A stretch of 37,682 nt of DNA, taken from NCBI GenBank assembly GCA_036496265.1, contig DASXLL010000087.1, positions 1 to 37,682 of the forward strand. Direction: 5' to 3'. Made by a program: the position numbers and the translations under genes. Shown one piece after another: positions 15,843 through 23,809 of the stretch (positions are counted from its first letter, which is position 1; each line of letters starts with the position of its first letter). Source of the stretch: CAYLLN01 sp036496265 (lineage in GTDB: Bacteria; Planctomycetota; Planctomycetia; Pirellulales; Pirellulaceae). Under the pieces are notes generated by a model that saw only the letters and a list, made by a program, of their open reading frames with translations, was not told the DNA's origin and searched no databases.

Positions 15843-16427
15843 ATGACGTCCAATATGTCTCTCCTCCGCTCTCCCGAGCTCATGAACCGCGACGACTCCG
15901 CCCTCCTCGTCGTCGATATGCAAGCCAAGCTCCTCCCGCTGATCCCCGGACACCAGCGCCTCATTTGGAACATCCGCCGTCTCATCGACGGCGCGAAAAT
16001 CCTCAGCGTCCCCCTCGCTGCGACGGAGCAATACCCCCAAGGCCTCGGTCCCACCACGCCTGAGCTCGCCGCGCTGATTGAAAACATCCCAGCCAAGACC
16101 GCCTTCAGCTGCACCGAATGCGCCGATATCTTCACTGCCTGGCGCGACCGCGGCATCTGGAAAATTCTGGTCTGCGGCATTGAATCCCACGTCTGCGTCG
16201 GCCAAACCGTCCACGACCTCCTCGGCGAAGGCTTTCGCGTTTATGTCGCCGCCGACGCCGTCGCCGCCCGCGGTCAGATCGACCACGACATCTCCCTCCG
16301 CCGCATGGACTCCGCCGGCGCCACCCTCACCACCACCGAAGCCGCCCTCTTCGAATGGTGCGCCCGCGCCGGTTCGCCTGAATTCAAACAAATCAGCCAA
16401 CTCGTCCGGGAGACGCCGCCCGAATAA
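15843..16427 (+). CDS. Isochorismatase-fold cysteine hydrolase
   Basis: 194 residues from ATG at 15843; the frame is open from 15753, but that start would overlap the opposite gene's 5' end. An ATG at 15855 is an alternative. The catalytic triad of the family is complete: D25 in LLVVDMQ, K85 in NIPAKTAFSC and C118 in GIESHVCV, the last preceded by the usual cis-peptide region. Members hydrolyse amide or ester-like bonds (nicotinamidase, YcaC-like hydrolases, isochorismatase). The GIESHVCVGQTVHDLL segment resembles the YcaC group. It is a soluble cytoplasmic enzyme and the substrate cannot be told. It is divergent from the HNH pair, with a 52-nt gap between the starts, so this spacer must carry both promoters. 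Confidence 0.86.
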   Translation: MTSNMSLLRSPELMNRDDSALLVVDMQAKLLPLIPGHQRLIWNIRRLIDGAKILSVPLAATEQYPQGLGPTTPELAALIENIPAKTAFSCTECADIFTAWRDRGIWKILVCGIESHVCVGQTVHDLLGEGFRVYVAADAVAARGQIDHDISLRRMDSAGATLTTTEAALFEWCARAGSPEFKQISQLVRETPPE

Positions 16428-16463
16428 CACGCGACATTGTCGAGGATCGTTCGGCGTCCCAAA

Positions 16464-16676
16464 TTCGAAATCCGAAGCTCGAAGCACGAAACAAATTCGA
16501 AGCACAAAATTCAAATGACGAAAAAACTGTGTCGTTTGGAACATTCGTGCTTATAAATTCGTGCTTATAAATTCGTGCTTGTTTCGGATTTCGTGCTTCG
16601 GATTTCATTGGTACTTGGTACTTGGTACTTGGTACTTGGTACTTGGTACTTGGTACTTGGTACTTGGTACTTGGTC
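16464..16676. repeat. Compound heptanucleotide (period-7) array
   Basis: Two blocks keep a strict 7-base phase. Block 1 (16464-16519) is 8 units such as TCCGAAG and CTCGAAG. Block 2 (16544-16676) is 19 units: alternating TTCGTGC and TTATAAA, then GGATTTC types, then a run of CTTGGTA (nearly identical units from 16607 to 16676). A 12-bp arm GAAATCCGAAGC (16467-16478) has its exact complement at 16595-16606, so the blocks can fold together. The array fills the spacer before cls. It can be read through in frame as LVLGTWY peptides, but that is not a gene. Confidence 0.92.
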
Positions 16677-16726
16677 ATTCTTTTTTGATCTAGCACGATG
16701 CAGGCCGGCCAACGACGATAAAAGCC

Positions 16727-18190
16727 ATGGCCGACTTCCTCCCTTGGTTCTCCTCCACCATCTGGCCCTGGATCATCGTCCTCACTCACGGCCTCATCGT
16801 CACCGTCGCCTCCGCCCACGTCGTCCTCACCAAACGCGACTCCCGCTCCGCCATCGGCTGGGTCGGCATCATCTGCCTCACCCCTCTCATCGGCACGCTC
16901 CTCTACTTCACCTTCGGCATCAACCGCATTCAGCGCAAAGCCCGCATCCTTCGCGCTGGACAGCAGCAAATCGACAGCTCCGCCGGCCGCCAAAAGGCCG
17001 AAGACGAAGCACTCAGCCAAACCCTCGGCGACGACAACGCCCATCTCGCCCCACTGGTCCACTTCGTCTCCCAGCTCACGCGCCTCCCGCTCCTCCAAGG
17101 CAATTCTGTCACGCCGCTCACCACCGGCCGCCAGGCCTACGACGAAATGCTCGCCGCGATCGACTCCGCCGAGCGCTCCGTCGCCCTCATGACCTACATC
17201 TTCGATAACGACTCCGCCGGCCGCCAATTCGTCGAAGCTCTCGCCAAGGCCAAAGACCGCGGCGTCGCCGTCCGCGTCCTCATCGACGACGTCGGCGCCC
17301 GCTACACCTTCCCCTCGATCAAACATCAGCTCCGCAAACACCGCATCCACTTCGACACCTTCCTCCCCACGCTCATCCCCGGCCGCCTGCATTATTCCAA
17401 CCTCCGCAACCACCGTAAAATCCTCATCATCGACGGCCAGCTCGGCTTCACCGGCGGCATGAACATTCGCCGCGGCCATCTCTGTCAGCCCGGCGAAAAA
17501 TTCCCGATTCAAGATCTCCATTTCCGCCTCGCCGGCCCCGTCGTCGGCCATTTGGCGGAAGTCTTCGCCTTCGACTGGGACTTCGCGACTACCGAACGCC
17601 TCGAAGGCGACGCCTGGTTCCCACAACTCGCTCCCGTCGGCCCCTCGCTCTGCCGCGGCATCCCCGATGGTCCCGATCTCGACATCGACAAGCTCGTCAT
17701 AACCATCCAAGGAGCCATCGCCTGCGCCCGCCGTTCCATCGACATCGTCACTCCCTATTTTCTTCCCGAGCAGCCCCTCATCACCGCCCTCGGCGTCGCC
17801 GCCATGCGGGGCGTCGCCGTCAACATCATCCTCCCCGAACGCGGCAACCTCCGTCTCGTCCAATGGGCCTGCACCGCTCAGCTCTGGCAAGTCCTCCAAC
17901 GCGGCTGTCGCGTCTGGCTCTCACCCCCGCCCTTCGACCATTCCAAACTCATGGTCGTCGATGATGTCTGGTCCCTCGTCGGCTCCGCCAATTGGGACCC
18001 CCGCAGCCTCCGCCTCAATTTCGAATTCAACGTCGAATCCTACGACCGCGCCCTCGCCGCAGAGCTCACCGGCCTCATCCACCACAAACGCTCCACTTCC
18101 CGCGAAATCTCGCTCGCCGACGTCGATTCCCGCTCCCTCCCCATCCGCCTCCGCGACGGCCTCGCCCGCCTCATGCTCCCGTACCTGTAG
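16727..18190 (+). CDS. cls: Cardiolipin synthase (phospholipase D superfamily)
   Basis: 487 residues. Two N-terminal membrane spans (about 10-30 and 42-62) are separated by a KRD turn, typical of ClsA-type enzymes. The two HKD motifs are NHRKILIIDGQLGFTGG near residue 226 and FDHSKLMVVDD near 405, each with the downstream GS/GG and N-x-D residues; the second is followed by SANWDPRSLRLNFE. The enzyme joins two phosphatidylglycerols (or PG and PE) to make cardiolipin at the inner membrane. The motif spacing and length match. Codons end in C overwhelmingly. It stands alone. The last 17 codons have a displaced near-copy at 19014-19071, and the gene is followed by a GGGAG/CTCCC palindrome and a hexamer array. 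Confidence 0.93.
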   Translation: MADFLPWFSSTIWPWIIVLTHGLIVTVASAHVVLTKRDSRSAIGWVGIICLTPLIGTLLYFTFGINRIQRKARILRAGQQQIDSSAGRQKAEDEALSQTLGDDNAHLAPLVHFVSQLTRLPLLQGNSVTPLTTGRQAYDEMLAAIDSAERSVALMTYIFDNDSAGRQFVEALAKAKDRGVAVRVLIDDVGARYTFPSIKHQLRKHRIHFDTFLPTLIPGRLHYSNLRNHRKILIIDGQLGFTGGMNIRRGHLCQPGEKFPIQDLHFRLAGPVVGHLAEVFAFDWDFATTERLEGDAWFPQLAPVGPSLCRGIPDGPDLDIDKLVITIQGAIACARRSIDIVTPYFLPEQPLITALGVAAMRGVAVNIILPERGNLRLVQWACTAQLWQVLQRGCRVWLSPPPFDHSKLMVVDDVWSLVGSANWDPRSLRLNFEFNVESYDRALAAELTGLIHHKRSTSREISLADVDSRSLPIRLRDGLARLMLPYL

Positions 18191-18214
18191 GTCCCGGCCG
18201 CCGGACTTGGCCTC

Positions 18215-18235
18215 TGGGAGGGCGAGGCTCCCGCC
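18215..18235. repeat. Dispersed palindromic repeat, copy 1
   Basis: GGGAG and CTCCC flank a 7-nt GGCGAGG loop; an overlapping GGCG/CGCC pairing is also possible. The same 21 bases recur at 19101-19121. It starts 25 nt after the cls stop. It has no T-tract, so it is better seen as a REP-like intergenic element than as a terminator. Confidence 0.8.
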
Positions 18236-18272
18236 GAGGCTCTGCCTCACCGCGTCATCCACGACACATTTC

Positions 18273-18338
18273 CTAATCTTGCTCTTTCTCGTGCTCCTAC
18301 TCCTGGTCCTAATCTTAATCTTCCTCTTAATCCGACTC
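18273..18338. repeat. Hexanucleotide (period-6) pyrimidine-rich array, 11 units
   Basis: Eleven consecutive hexamers, all ending in TC and most of the form YTNNTC (CTAATC, TTGCTC, CTACTC, TTAATC and so on). There is no frame of a real gene, although the array translates to Leu/Ile-rich peptide. A second array of the same length and consensus sits at 33758-33823. It lies in the spacer between cls and the next gene. Confidence 0.9.
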
Positions 18339-18443
18339 CTCCGTTGCACACTTATCGATCCTCTCCAGGAACACCCTTTGCACTCGCTTTCTATTGACGA
18401 CTCATCGACACCTGCTCCAGGTCTCGCTCATTGGAGAACAAAA

Positions 18444-19010
18444 ATGTCCACCTACCTCCCTCCCATCGAAAAACCCCGCGGCCTTCTCAAACGCCTTGCC
18501 TACTTCATGTCCCGCCGTCAATTTGGCAAAGTCCTGACGCCGCTCAAGGTCGTGCTCGCCCGGCTGCCCCCCGCCTTCGCTCTCTTCTCGAACAAGATCA
18601 GTCAGCTCGACAAAAAACTAGTTCTGTCCCACGAAACGGCTCTGCTCATCCGCGAGCAAGTCGCCCGCATCAACGTCTGTCACTTCTGCATGGACATCGG
18701 CCGCTCTTTCGCGATCAAAGCCGACATGGACGAAGCCAAATTCGACGCCCTCGAAGACTATCGCACCAGCCCACTATTCACCGACGCGGAGCGGGCTGCC
18801 CTCGACTACGCCACCGAGCTCACGACCGAGAAAAAAGTGGACGAAACCACCTTCCACAATCTGGCCCGCCATTACTCGGAGCGCGAAATCTGCGAAATCG
18901 TCTGGCTCATCGCCAGCGAACACTTCTACAACATCACCAACATCGGCCTCAACATCCACTCCGACCAGCTCTGCAACATCAGCCGCCACAAGCACGCCAT
19001 CGCCGGATAA
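18444..19010 (+). CDS. Carboxymuconolactone decarboxylase / AhpD-type protein
   Basis: 188 residues from ATG at 18444, with GGAG 8 nt upstream; the longer open frame from 17961 is read-through of cls in another frame. A CxxC pair (C79, C82 in NVCHFCMDIG) sits in a helical core after HETALLIREQVARI, the standard AhpD/CMD arrangement. The usual catalytic His just after the CxxC is missing here, although other His residues follow later (HFYNITN). Family members act as peroxidase-linked thiol reductants or gamma-carboxymuconolactone decarboxylases. The length is that of the two-subdomain form. Soluble and cytoplasmic; the exact reaction is unknown. It sits alone between repeat-rich spacers. Confidence 0.8.
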   Translation: MSTYLPPIEKPRGLLKRLAYFMSRRQFGKVLTPLKVVLARLPPAFALFSNKISQLDKKLVLSHETALLIREQVARINVCHFCMDIGRSFAIKADMDEAKFDALEDYRTSPLFTDAERAALDYATELTTEKKVDETTFHNLARHYSEREICEIVWLIASEHFYNITNIGLNIHSDQLCNISRHKHAIAG

Positions 19011-19013
19011 AAA

Positions 19014-19071
19014 CTCCGCCTCCCCATCCGCCTCCGCGACGGCCTCGCCGCCTCCTGCTCCCCTACCTGTG
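19014..19071 (+). pseudogene. Displaced near-copy of the cls 3' end
   Basis: These bases repeat the last codons of cls (18133-18190). Thirty bases are identical (18137-18166 = 19020-19049), followed by one deleted base and a few substitutions up to TACCTGT. The copy begins right after the stop of the CMD gene and has no start, so it is a fragment. The 21-base palindromic repeat after cls is also copied behind it. This points to a past duplication of the cls tail together with its spacer. Confidence 0.85.
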
Positions 19072-19074
19072 GTA

Positions 19075-19091
19075 GGCACACTCAGTGTGCC
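19075..19091. repeat. Short palindrome GGCACAC-TCA-GTGTGCC
   Basis: Perfect 7-bp arms with a 3-nt loop. A near-copy with the same flanks (GTAG/AGG before, GTCAC after) is at 34885-34901. Likely a dispersed intergenic element. Confidence 0.85.
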
Positions 19092-19100
19092 GTCACCCGT

Positions 19101-19121
19101 TGGGAGGGCGAGGCTCCCGCC
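19101..19121. repeat. Dispersed palindromic repeat, copy 2
   Basis: Identical over 21 bases to 18215-18235. It follows the displaced cls tail, so both parts were probably copied as one piece. Confidence 0.8.
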
Positions 19122-19186
19122 AAGCCGCATTTCCGCAAGCCGTTTGCGTTTCAACAGCAGCAGCCCTACCATAGCCGCCGAACGCC

Positions 19187-19241
19187 TTTGAACGTTGAAC
19201 GTTGAACGTTGAACGTTGAACTTTGAACTTTGAACTTGAAC
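19187..19241. repeat. Heptanucleotide array (GTTGAAC/TTTGAAC)
   Basis: Seven full heptamers in phase plus a 6-base partial: one TTTGAAC, four GTTGAAC, two TTTGAAC, then TTGAAC. It ends 6 nt before the recQ ATG, so it occupies the place of the ribosome binding site and 5' leader. Copy changes here could alter recQ translation. Confidence 0.93.
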
Positions 19242-19247
19242 CCCTCA

Positions 19248-21194
19248 ATGCCCTCCTCCCTCCCCGCCCAACTGAAATCCCATTTCGGCTTTCCCGCCTT
19301 CCGGCCCGGCCAAGAAGCCGTCATCGAGCATCTCCTCGCCGGAAAATCCGCGGCTGCCGTCTTTCCCACGGGCGGCGGAAAATCGATTTGCTACCAGCTC
19401 CCCGCCCTCCTGCTCGACGGCGTCACGCTGGTCGTCTCGCCTCTGATCGCGCTCATGAAGGATCAGATCGACGCCCTCGCCGCCCGCGGCATTGCCGCCC
19501 AGCGCCTCGACTCCACCCTCTCAGCCGATCAGTATCGGCAGGTCATGCAGCAAGTTCGTTCGCAATCGCTCAAGCTGCTTTACGTCGCGCCGGAACGCTT
19601 TCAAAACGAACGCTTCCGCGAAGCGATTAAAACCGTCCGCGTCGCGCTCTTCGCCGTCGACGAGGCCCACTGCATCTCCGAATGGGGCCACAATTTCCGC
19701 CCCGACTACCTCAAGCTCGTCGAATTCGCCCGCCAATGCCGCGCCGAGCGTGTCCTCGCCCTCACCGCCACCGCGACTCCGCAAGTCCTCGACGACATTC
19801 GCCGCGCCTTCAGCATCGAACCAGCCTGCGCGATCCGCACCGGCTTCTACCGGCCGAATCTCACACTGCTCACGACTCCCGTTACCGCTAAAGAACGCGA
19901 CAATCTGCTCATCCAGCGACTCCGCGACCGCCCGCCCGGCCCAACAATCGTCTATGTCACCCTGCAAAAAACCGCCGAAGAAGTTGCCTCGCGACTCGCG
20001 GCTTCCGGATTCAAAGCCAAGCCTTATCACGCCGGCCTGGAAGACGAAACCCGCGCCGCAGTTCAGGACTGGTTTCTCGAATCCCAAGCCGGCGTCGTCG
20101 TCGCCACCATCGCCTTCGGCATGGGCATCGATAAGGCCAACATCCGCTACGTCTATCACTACAATCTCCCCAAAAGCCTCGAAAACTACTCCCAAGAAAT
20201 CGGCCGCTCAGGCCGCGACGGCCAGCCGGCGATCTGCGAGACCCTCGCCTGCCCCGGCGATGTCACCGTCCTGGAAAACTTCGCTTACGGCGACACGCCG
20301 ATCCTGGCCGCCGTTCAAGGCCTCGTGCAAGAACTCTTCTCGCTCGGTCCGCATTTCGACATCAGCTTTCACGAGCTCTCCTCCCATCACGACATCCGCA
20401 TCCTCGTCGTCCGCACGTTAATCACCTATCTCGAGCTCGACGGCTATCTCGAAGGCGGCACTCCCTTCTACTCCTCGTTCAAATTCCAAGCCCTCAAGCC
20501 CTCGTCCGAAATCCTGGCCCAATTCGACGGCGAGCGCCGCGAATTCCTGAAGCAGATCTTTCAGCAAGTTCGCAAGGCCAAAACCTGGCTGCATATCGAT
20601 GTCGATGAAGCCGCCAAAAACATCGGCGCTCCCCGCGACCGCGTCGTCCGCGCCCTCGACTATCTCGCCGAGCAAGGTTCCCTCGAACTGCGGGCAGAAG
20701 GCACTCGCAATCAATACCGCCGCCTGAAACTTCCCGCCGACGCTCCCTCACTCGCCAGCGATCTCCACCAGCGCACCCTCCACCGCCAACAGCGCGAAAT
20801 CGCCCGCCTCCAGCAAGTCCTCGACCTCATCCAACACGACGGCTGCCAGGTCGCCTCCCTCTGCCACCACTTCGGCGAACAGCTCGATCACCCCTGCGGC
20901 CACTGCTCCTGGTGTCTCAGCGCTCACACCGGTACGAGCAACCACACTCCTGCCCAACTCCCATCACTTCCCGACCACACCATCGACGACCAAATCCTTC
21001 ACGCCGCCCGCCACCTCGCCCGCCAACACCCCGACGTCTTTAACGATCCCACCACTCTCTCCCGCTTCCTCTGCGGCATCACCTCCCCCGCCCTCACCCG
21101 CGCCAAACTATCTTCCCACCCCCTCTTCGGTGCCCTCGTTCATCTCCCCATTCCCGTCGTCGTCTCCCGGTTCCAACAGAACAATCGATCCTGA
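19248..21194 (+). CDS. recQ: ATP-dependent DNA helicase RecQ
   Basis: 648 residues from ATG at 19248. An in-frame TTG at 19230 lies inside a heptamer repeat and is unlikely. Helicase motif I is TGGGKS (41-46). The motif II box DEAH (138-141) continues into the RecQ-specific aromatic loop CISEWGHNFRPDY. Motif VI is QEIGRSGRDGQ. A zinc-binding site (CHHFGEQLDHPCGHCSWC) follows the winged-helix-like region, and the C-terminal 100 residues replace a clear HRDC domain. It unwinds DNA 3' to 5' in recombinational repair and fork restart. The catalytic residues are all present. No Shine-Dalgarno sequence is visible because the heptamer array abuts the start. Confidence 0.93.
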   Translation: MPSSLPAQLKSHFGFPAFRPGQEAVIEHLLAGKSAAAVFPTGGGKSICYQLPALLLDGVTLVVSPLIALMKDQIDALAARGIAAQRLDSTLSADQYRQVMQQVRSQSLKLLYVAPERFQNERFREAIKTVRVALFAVDEAHCISEWGHNFRPDYLKLVEFARQCRAERVLALTATATPQVLDDIRRAFSIEPACAIRTGFYRPNLTLLTTPVTAKERDNLLIQRLRDRPPGPTIVYVTLQKTAEEVASRLAASGFKAKPYHAGLEDETRAAVQDWFLESQAGVVVATIAFGMGIDKANIRYVYHYNLPKSLENYSQEIGRSGRDGQPAICETLACPGDVTVLENFAYGDTPILAAVQGLVQELFSLGPHFDISFHELSSHHDIRILVVRTLITYLELDGYLEGGTPFYSSFKFQALKPSSEILAQFDGERREFLKQIFQQVRKAKTWLHIDVDEAAKNIGAPRDRVVRALDYLAEQGSLELRAEGTRNQYRRLKLPADAPSLASDLHQRTLHRQQREIARLQQVLDLIQHDGCQVASLCHHFGEQLDHPCGHCSWCLSAHTGTSNHTPAQLPSLPDHTIDDQILHAARHLARQHPDVFNDPTTLSRFLCGITSPALTRAKLSSHPLFGALVHLPIPVVVSRFQQNNRS

Positions 21195-21299
21195 CTCCTA
21201 ATCTCATTCAATTGAACCCAAAAATCAGAAGACCCGCTGTTTCGCCGGTTCTGGCTTCTGGCAAAGACCCCACTTCTGCCCACATTCGTCTCACGGCTC

Positions 21300-23459
21300 T
21301 CACAAAGTTTGAATTGCTTTCGACAGAATCTCCAGCCAGTTGCCAGCGAAGTCGGCCGCGCGACACAGCGCCGAGTTCAGAACAGCGGATCTCATCCGAG
21401 ATCGAATGACCGCGAGTTCATCCAACCGATTGGCCCACTCGACGGCCAAATTGACGTACGCCTTGGTATTCGTCGCAACAAACTGCGGATATCCACCCGT
21501 GGTCAAATAACTTGTTGCATGCCGCCCGGCAAAAGTGTCGCCGGGAAAAGTAATGACCGGCACTCCCATCCACAGTGCCTCGCACGTCGTCACGCCTCCT
21601 GAATAGGGCTGCGTATCCAGAGCAATATCAACGCGATTGTACGCATCGAGCATCTCGAAATGCGTACCGCCGCCTTCGAGCTCGATTTGCTCTTGCTTGA
21701 CGCCGCGCTCTTCAAACCAGCCGCGCAAGTCGCTCTGGAGTTTGAGATCGTCGAGACCTCGAAACTTGAGAAGCAGCCGAGCCCGTGGCACACGGTTAAG
21801 GATTTCGGCCCACGCTTCCCGAATGGTAGCCGAGTACTTAGGCGGGTTATTGAACGACCCGAAGGTGACGTGCCCCGAAACAAGAGCCGGAAGTGGGCCG
21901 ACCTCGGGCGCAGCTTGTGGCGGGCCGTAACAGGCATAGCTATTTGGCATTCGTAGGATTCGTTCGCGGTACCATTTATCCTCGCCTTCACGGACATGAA
22001 ATCGGTCGGCCAACAAGCAATTCATCGTAGCCAGGCCGGTAGTCCCCACGTATCCGAACCAGGTCACCTGGAAAGGAGCCGGCTTCCGGGCAAACAGAAG
22101 CATGCGCTGGCCCGTGTGACCCATCAAGTCAACAAGCACATCCACATTGTCTCTGCGAATCAGCGCTGCCACGTCGTCATCAGGAAGTCCAAAAACAGTT
22201 CGCCAGATACTCGACGCCGCTCGAAAACGAGCCGTGAACTCATCGCCATTCGTTCGATCCGAGTAGCAGATCAGTTGGCAAGCGGTTCGGTCGAGATGTT
22301 CCAGGCCCGGCAATACGAGAAACGCAGCCGGATGGTGTCCGAAGTCGCGTGAGACAAGGCCAATTCGAAGTGGATTGCCCCTTTCATGCCTATTGGCTGT
22401 CGTTGCTGTGGGCGCCAGAGGCTTGGCATAGATCGTGTCCCAACGCCGATGTGCCAGCAGGAGCTGTTTGGCGTTCGCGTTATCTTCATATTGCATTTCC
22501 AGAAGCAGCTTGGAGTGCCGCTGAGGATCGGGCGTCATCTCCACGGCTCGTTCTACAATTGGAACACCCTCGGCAGACCTGCATTGTCGCAACAACACTT
22601 CCCCCAATAGCGCCAACGATTCAGCCTGTCGAGGAAACAACGCTAAGTGCGCTCGCAGAACTTTCTCCGCTTCCGTAGCTTGATGATTTGAGTGCAGCGC
22701 TCCGGCCAGCTTAAAACCGGTTTGTTCGTTGTTTGGCGCAAGCTCCCACGCTCGGCGATAGGCGCTGGCAGCCAATTTCCATTCCAACATCGCCTCAAAT
22801 AGCCCGCCCAGCGCCATCCAATGTTCTGGGGCGAATGGATCACGAACGACCAGCGGTTGTAACAATTCACAAGCGCGATCCCTTTCCCCGCGCGAACACA
22901 TCAAGTACGCATAATTGGCTACTGCGATCGGATGGCCGGGTGTAATTGCCAGAGAATTTTGAAATGCTTTCTCAGCTTCATCGAAATTCTTACGTGCTTG
23001 TTCCGCCACGCCCAGTTCGTTCCACGCGGCCGCATCGCGCGGCTGAATCGCGAGTGATTGCCGGCGGGCTTGAACCGACTCATCCAAACGCTGCAGGTCA
23101 AACAGGACCTTACCTAGCAGGTTCCAGTGCATGGAATTGGCTGGCTCAAGCAAAGTGGCCCGCCGCACCATGAACTCTGCTTCGGCAGCCAGGCCTTGTC
23201 GTTGCAAGACGAGTGCGAGTTGGTCCCAAATAGCTGCCGCCCGAGGCTCATGCACGAGCGCTTCGCGAAAAGCCTTCTCTGCTTCCGCGTTTCTATTTTG
23301 TTCGAGTAACAAAAGGCCCATCCGAAACCAAGCAATTGCTGATGTCGGCGCTTGTTTTAAAAGTTCATTGCATACCTTTTCTGCTTCACCAACTCGACGA
23401 GCGCCGATCAGTCTGTCTATTCGATCGATCTCTGCTGCAATCGCGTTTTGATCTAGCAT
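21300..23459 (-). CDS. TPR plus GT41 O-GlcNAc-transferase-like glycosyltransferase
   Basis: 719 residues. Residues about 1-340 are TPR repeats (roughly nine, for example AIAWFRMGLLLLEQNRNAEAEKAFREAL). The C-terminal part matches the OGT/SPINDLY catalytic region: LRIGLVSRDFGHHPAAFLVLPGLEHLDR, QVTWFGYVGTTGLATMNCLLAD, the FGSFNNPPKYSATIREAWAEIL motif with its conserved Lys, and the nucleotide-sugar segment DTQPYSGGVTTCEALWMGVP followed by GRHATSYL. It should move a sugar from a UDP- or GDP-donor to protein Ser/Thr residues, with TPRs choosing the target. No signal peptide, so it is cytoplasmic. It stands alone and convergent with recQ. Donor and targets cannot be read from sequence. Confidence 0.87.
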   Translation of the reverse strand: MLDQNAIAAEIDRIDRLIGARRVGEAEKVCNELLKQAPTSAIAWFRMGLLLLEQNRNAEAEKAFREALVHEPRAAAIWDQLALVLQRQGLAAEAEFMVRRATLLEPANSMHWNLLGKVLFDLQRLDESVQARRQSLAIQPRDAAAWNELGVAEQARKNFDEAEKAFQNSLAITPGHPIAVANYAYLMCSRGERDRACELLQPLVVRDPFAPEHWMALGGLFEAMLEWKLAASAYRRAWELAPNNEQTGFKLAGALHSNHQATEAEKVLRAHLALFPRQAESLALLGEVLLRQCRSAEGVPIVERAVEMTPDPQRHSKLLLEMQYEDNANAKQLLLAHRRWDTIYAKPLAPTATTANRHERGNPLRIGLVSRDFGHHPAAFLVLPGLEHLDRTACQLICYSDRTNGDEFTARFRAASSIWRTVFGLPDDDVAALIRRDNVDVLVDLMGHTGQRMLLFARKPAPFQVTWFGYVGTTGLATMNCLLADRFHVREGEDKWYRERILRMPNSYACYGPPQAAPEVGPLPALVSGHVTFGSFNNPPKYSATIREAWAEILNRVPRARLLLKFRGLDDLKLQSDLRGWFEERGVKQEQIELEGGGTHFEMLDAYNRVDIALDTQPYSGGVTTCEALWMGVPVITFPGDTFAGRHATSYLTTGGYPQFVATNTKAYVNLAVEWANRLDELAVIRSRMRSAVLNSALCRAADFAGNWLEILSKAIQTL

Positions 23460-23749
23460 GGCAATTACCGTTGTTTTTTGGCCATTGAACGTGGCACTGA
23501 CGCAATTTTACCCTGCTCAATTTATCTTTCGCACAGGGCGGGCGGATGGCACTGTCGGTCCGCCCGTGCCCAACCAAGCAAGCGACGCCGCCCTGCCAAC
23601 CAGCCATCCAACCTGACTCAGAGCACACGGGCGCACTTCTGGTTACGTTCGCAGCACCACGACCTGCCGACCTTGTTCTGGCCTCGGGCCTCTGCTCTCC
23701 CCGACGAGCTCCCTCAGAAATCATCTGCCACATAATTTGATAATCCCCG
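23460..23749. other. Spacer between OGT-like gene and blaI promoter
   Basis: 290 bases with no convincing gene. The visible structure is a GC-rich inverted repeat near 23544-23570 (GGGCGGA / TCCGCCC) in a stretch that reads like other dispersed GC-rich elements. The minus-strand promoter of the glycosyltransferase should lie at its left end, but I could not assign it. Confidence 0.4.
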
Positions 23750-23778
23750 TTGACTCACTATGACAACCGTCATAGAAT
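23750..23778 (+). promoter_or_regulatory. Sigma-70-like promoter of blaI
   Basis: TTGACT (23750-23755) and TAGAAT (23773-23778) with a 17-nt spacer, 31 nt before the blaI ATG. The first operator lies in the spacer and runs into the -10 box, as expected for a repressor that controls its own gene. Confidence 0.7.
23759..23774. promoter_or_regulatory. BlaI-type operator 1
   Basis: TATGACA-AC-CGTCATA, an inverted repeat with one mismatch (a fuller CTATGAC/GTCATAG pairing is perfect). It lies within the promoter spacer. Same architecture as operator 2. Confidence 0.75.
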
Positions 23779-23783
23779 CCGCC

Positions 23784-23799
23784 TATTACATCTGTCATA
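23784..23799. promoter_or_regulatory. BlaI-type operator 2
   Basis: TATTACA-TC-TGTCATA, with arms of 7 and one mismatch, 25 bases centre to centre from operator 1. It covers the expected transcription start and ends 10 nt before the ATG. Confidence 0.75.
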
Positions 23800-23809
23800 G
23801 ATATTACCC

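Noticed and set aside
16608..16676. Possible CRISPR array at the heptamer repeat
   Set aside because: Units are 7 bases with no spacers between them; no cas gene is nearby.
16565..17899. Acidic 444-residue frame on the minus strand
   Set aside because: It is the complement of cls read in a C-rich region, has Glu/Asp/Gly/Ala-only stretches and starts from repeat DNA (YQVPSTK peptides).
18191..18443. Frame from 17961 making a Leu-rich membrane protein upstream of the CMD domain
   Set aside because: It is read-through of cls in another frame and of the hexamer array; the ATG at 18444 has its own ribosome binding site.
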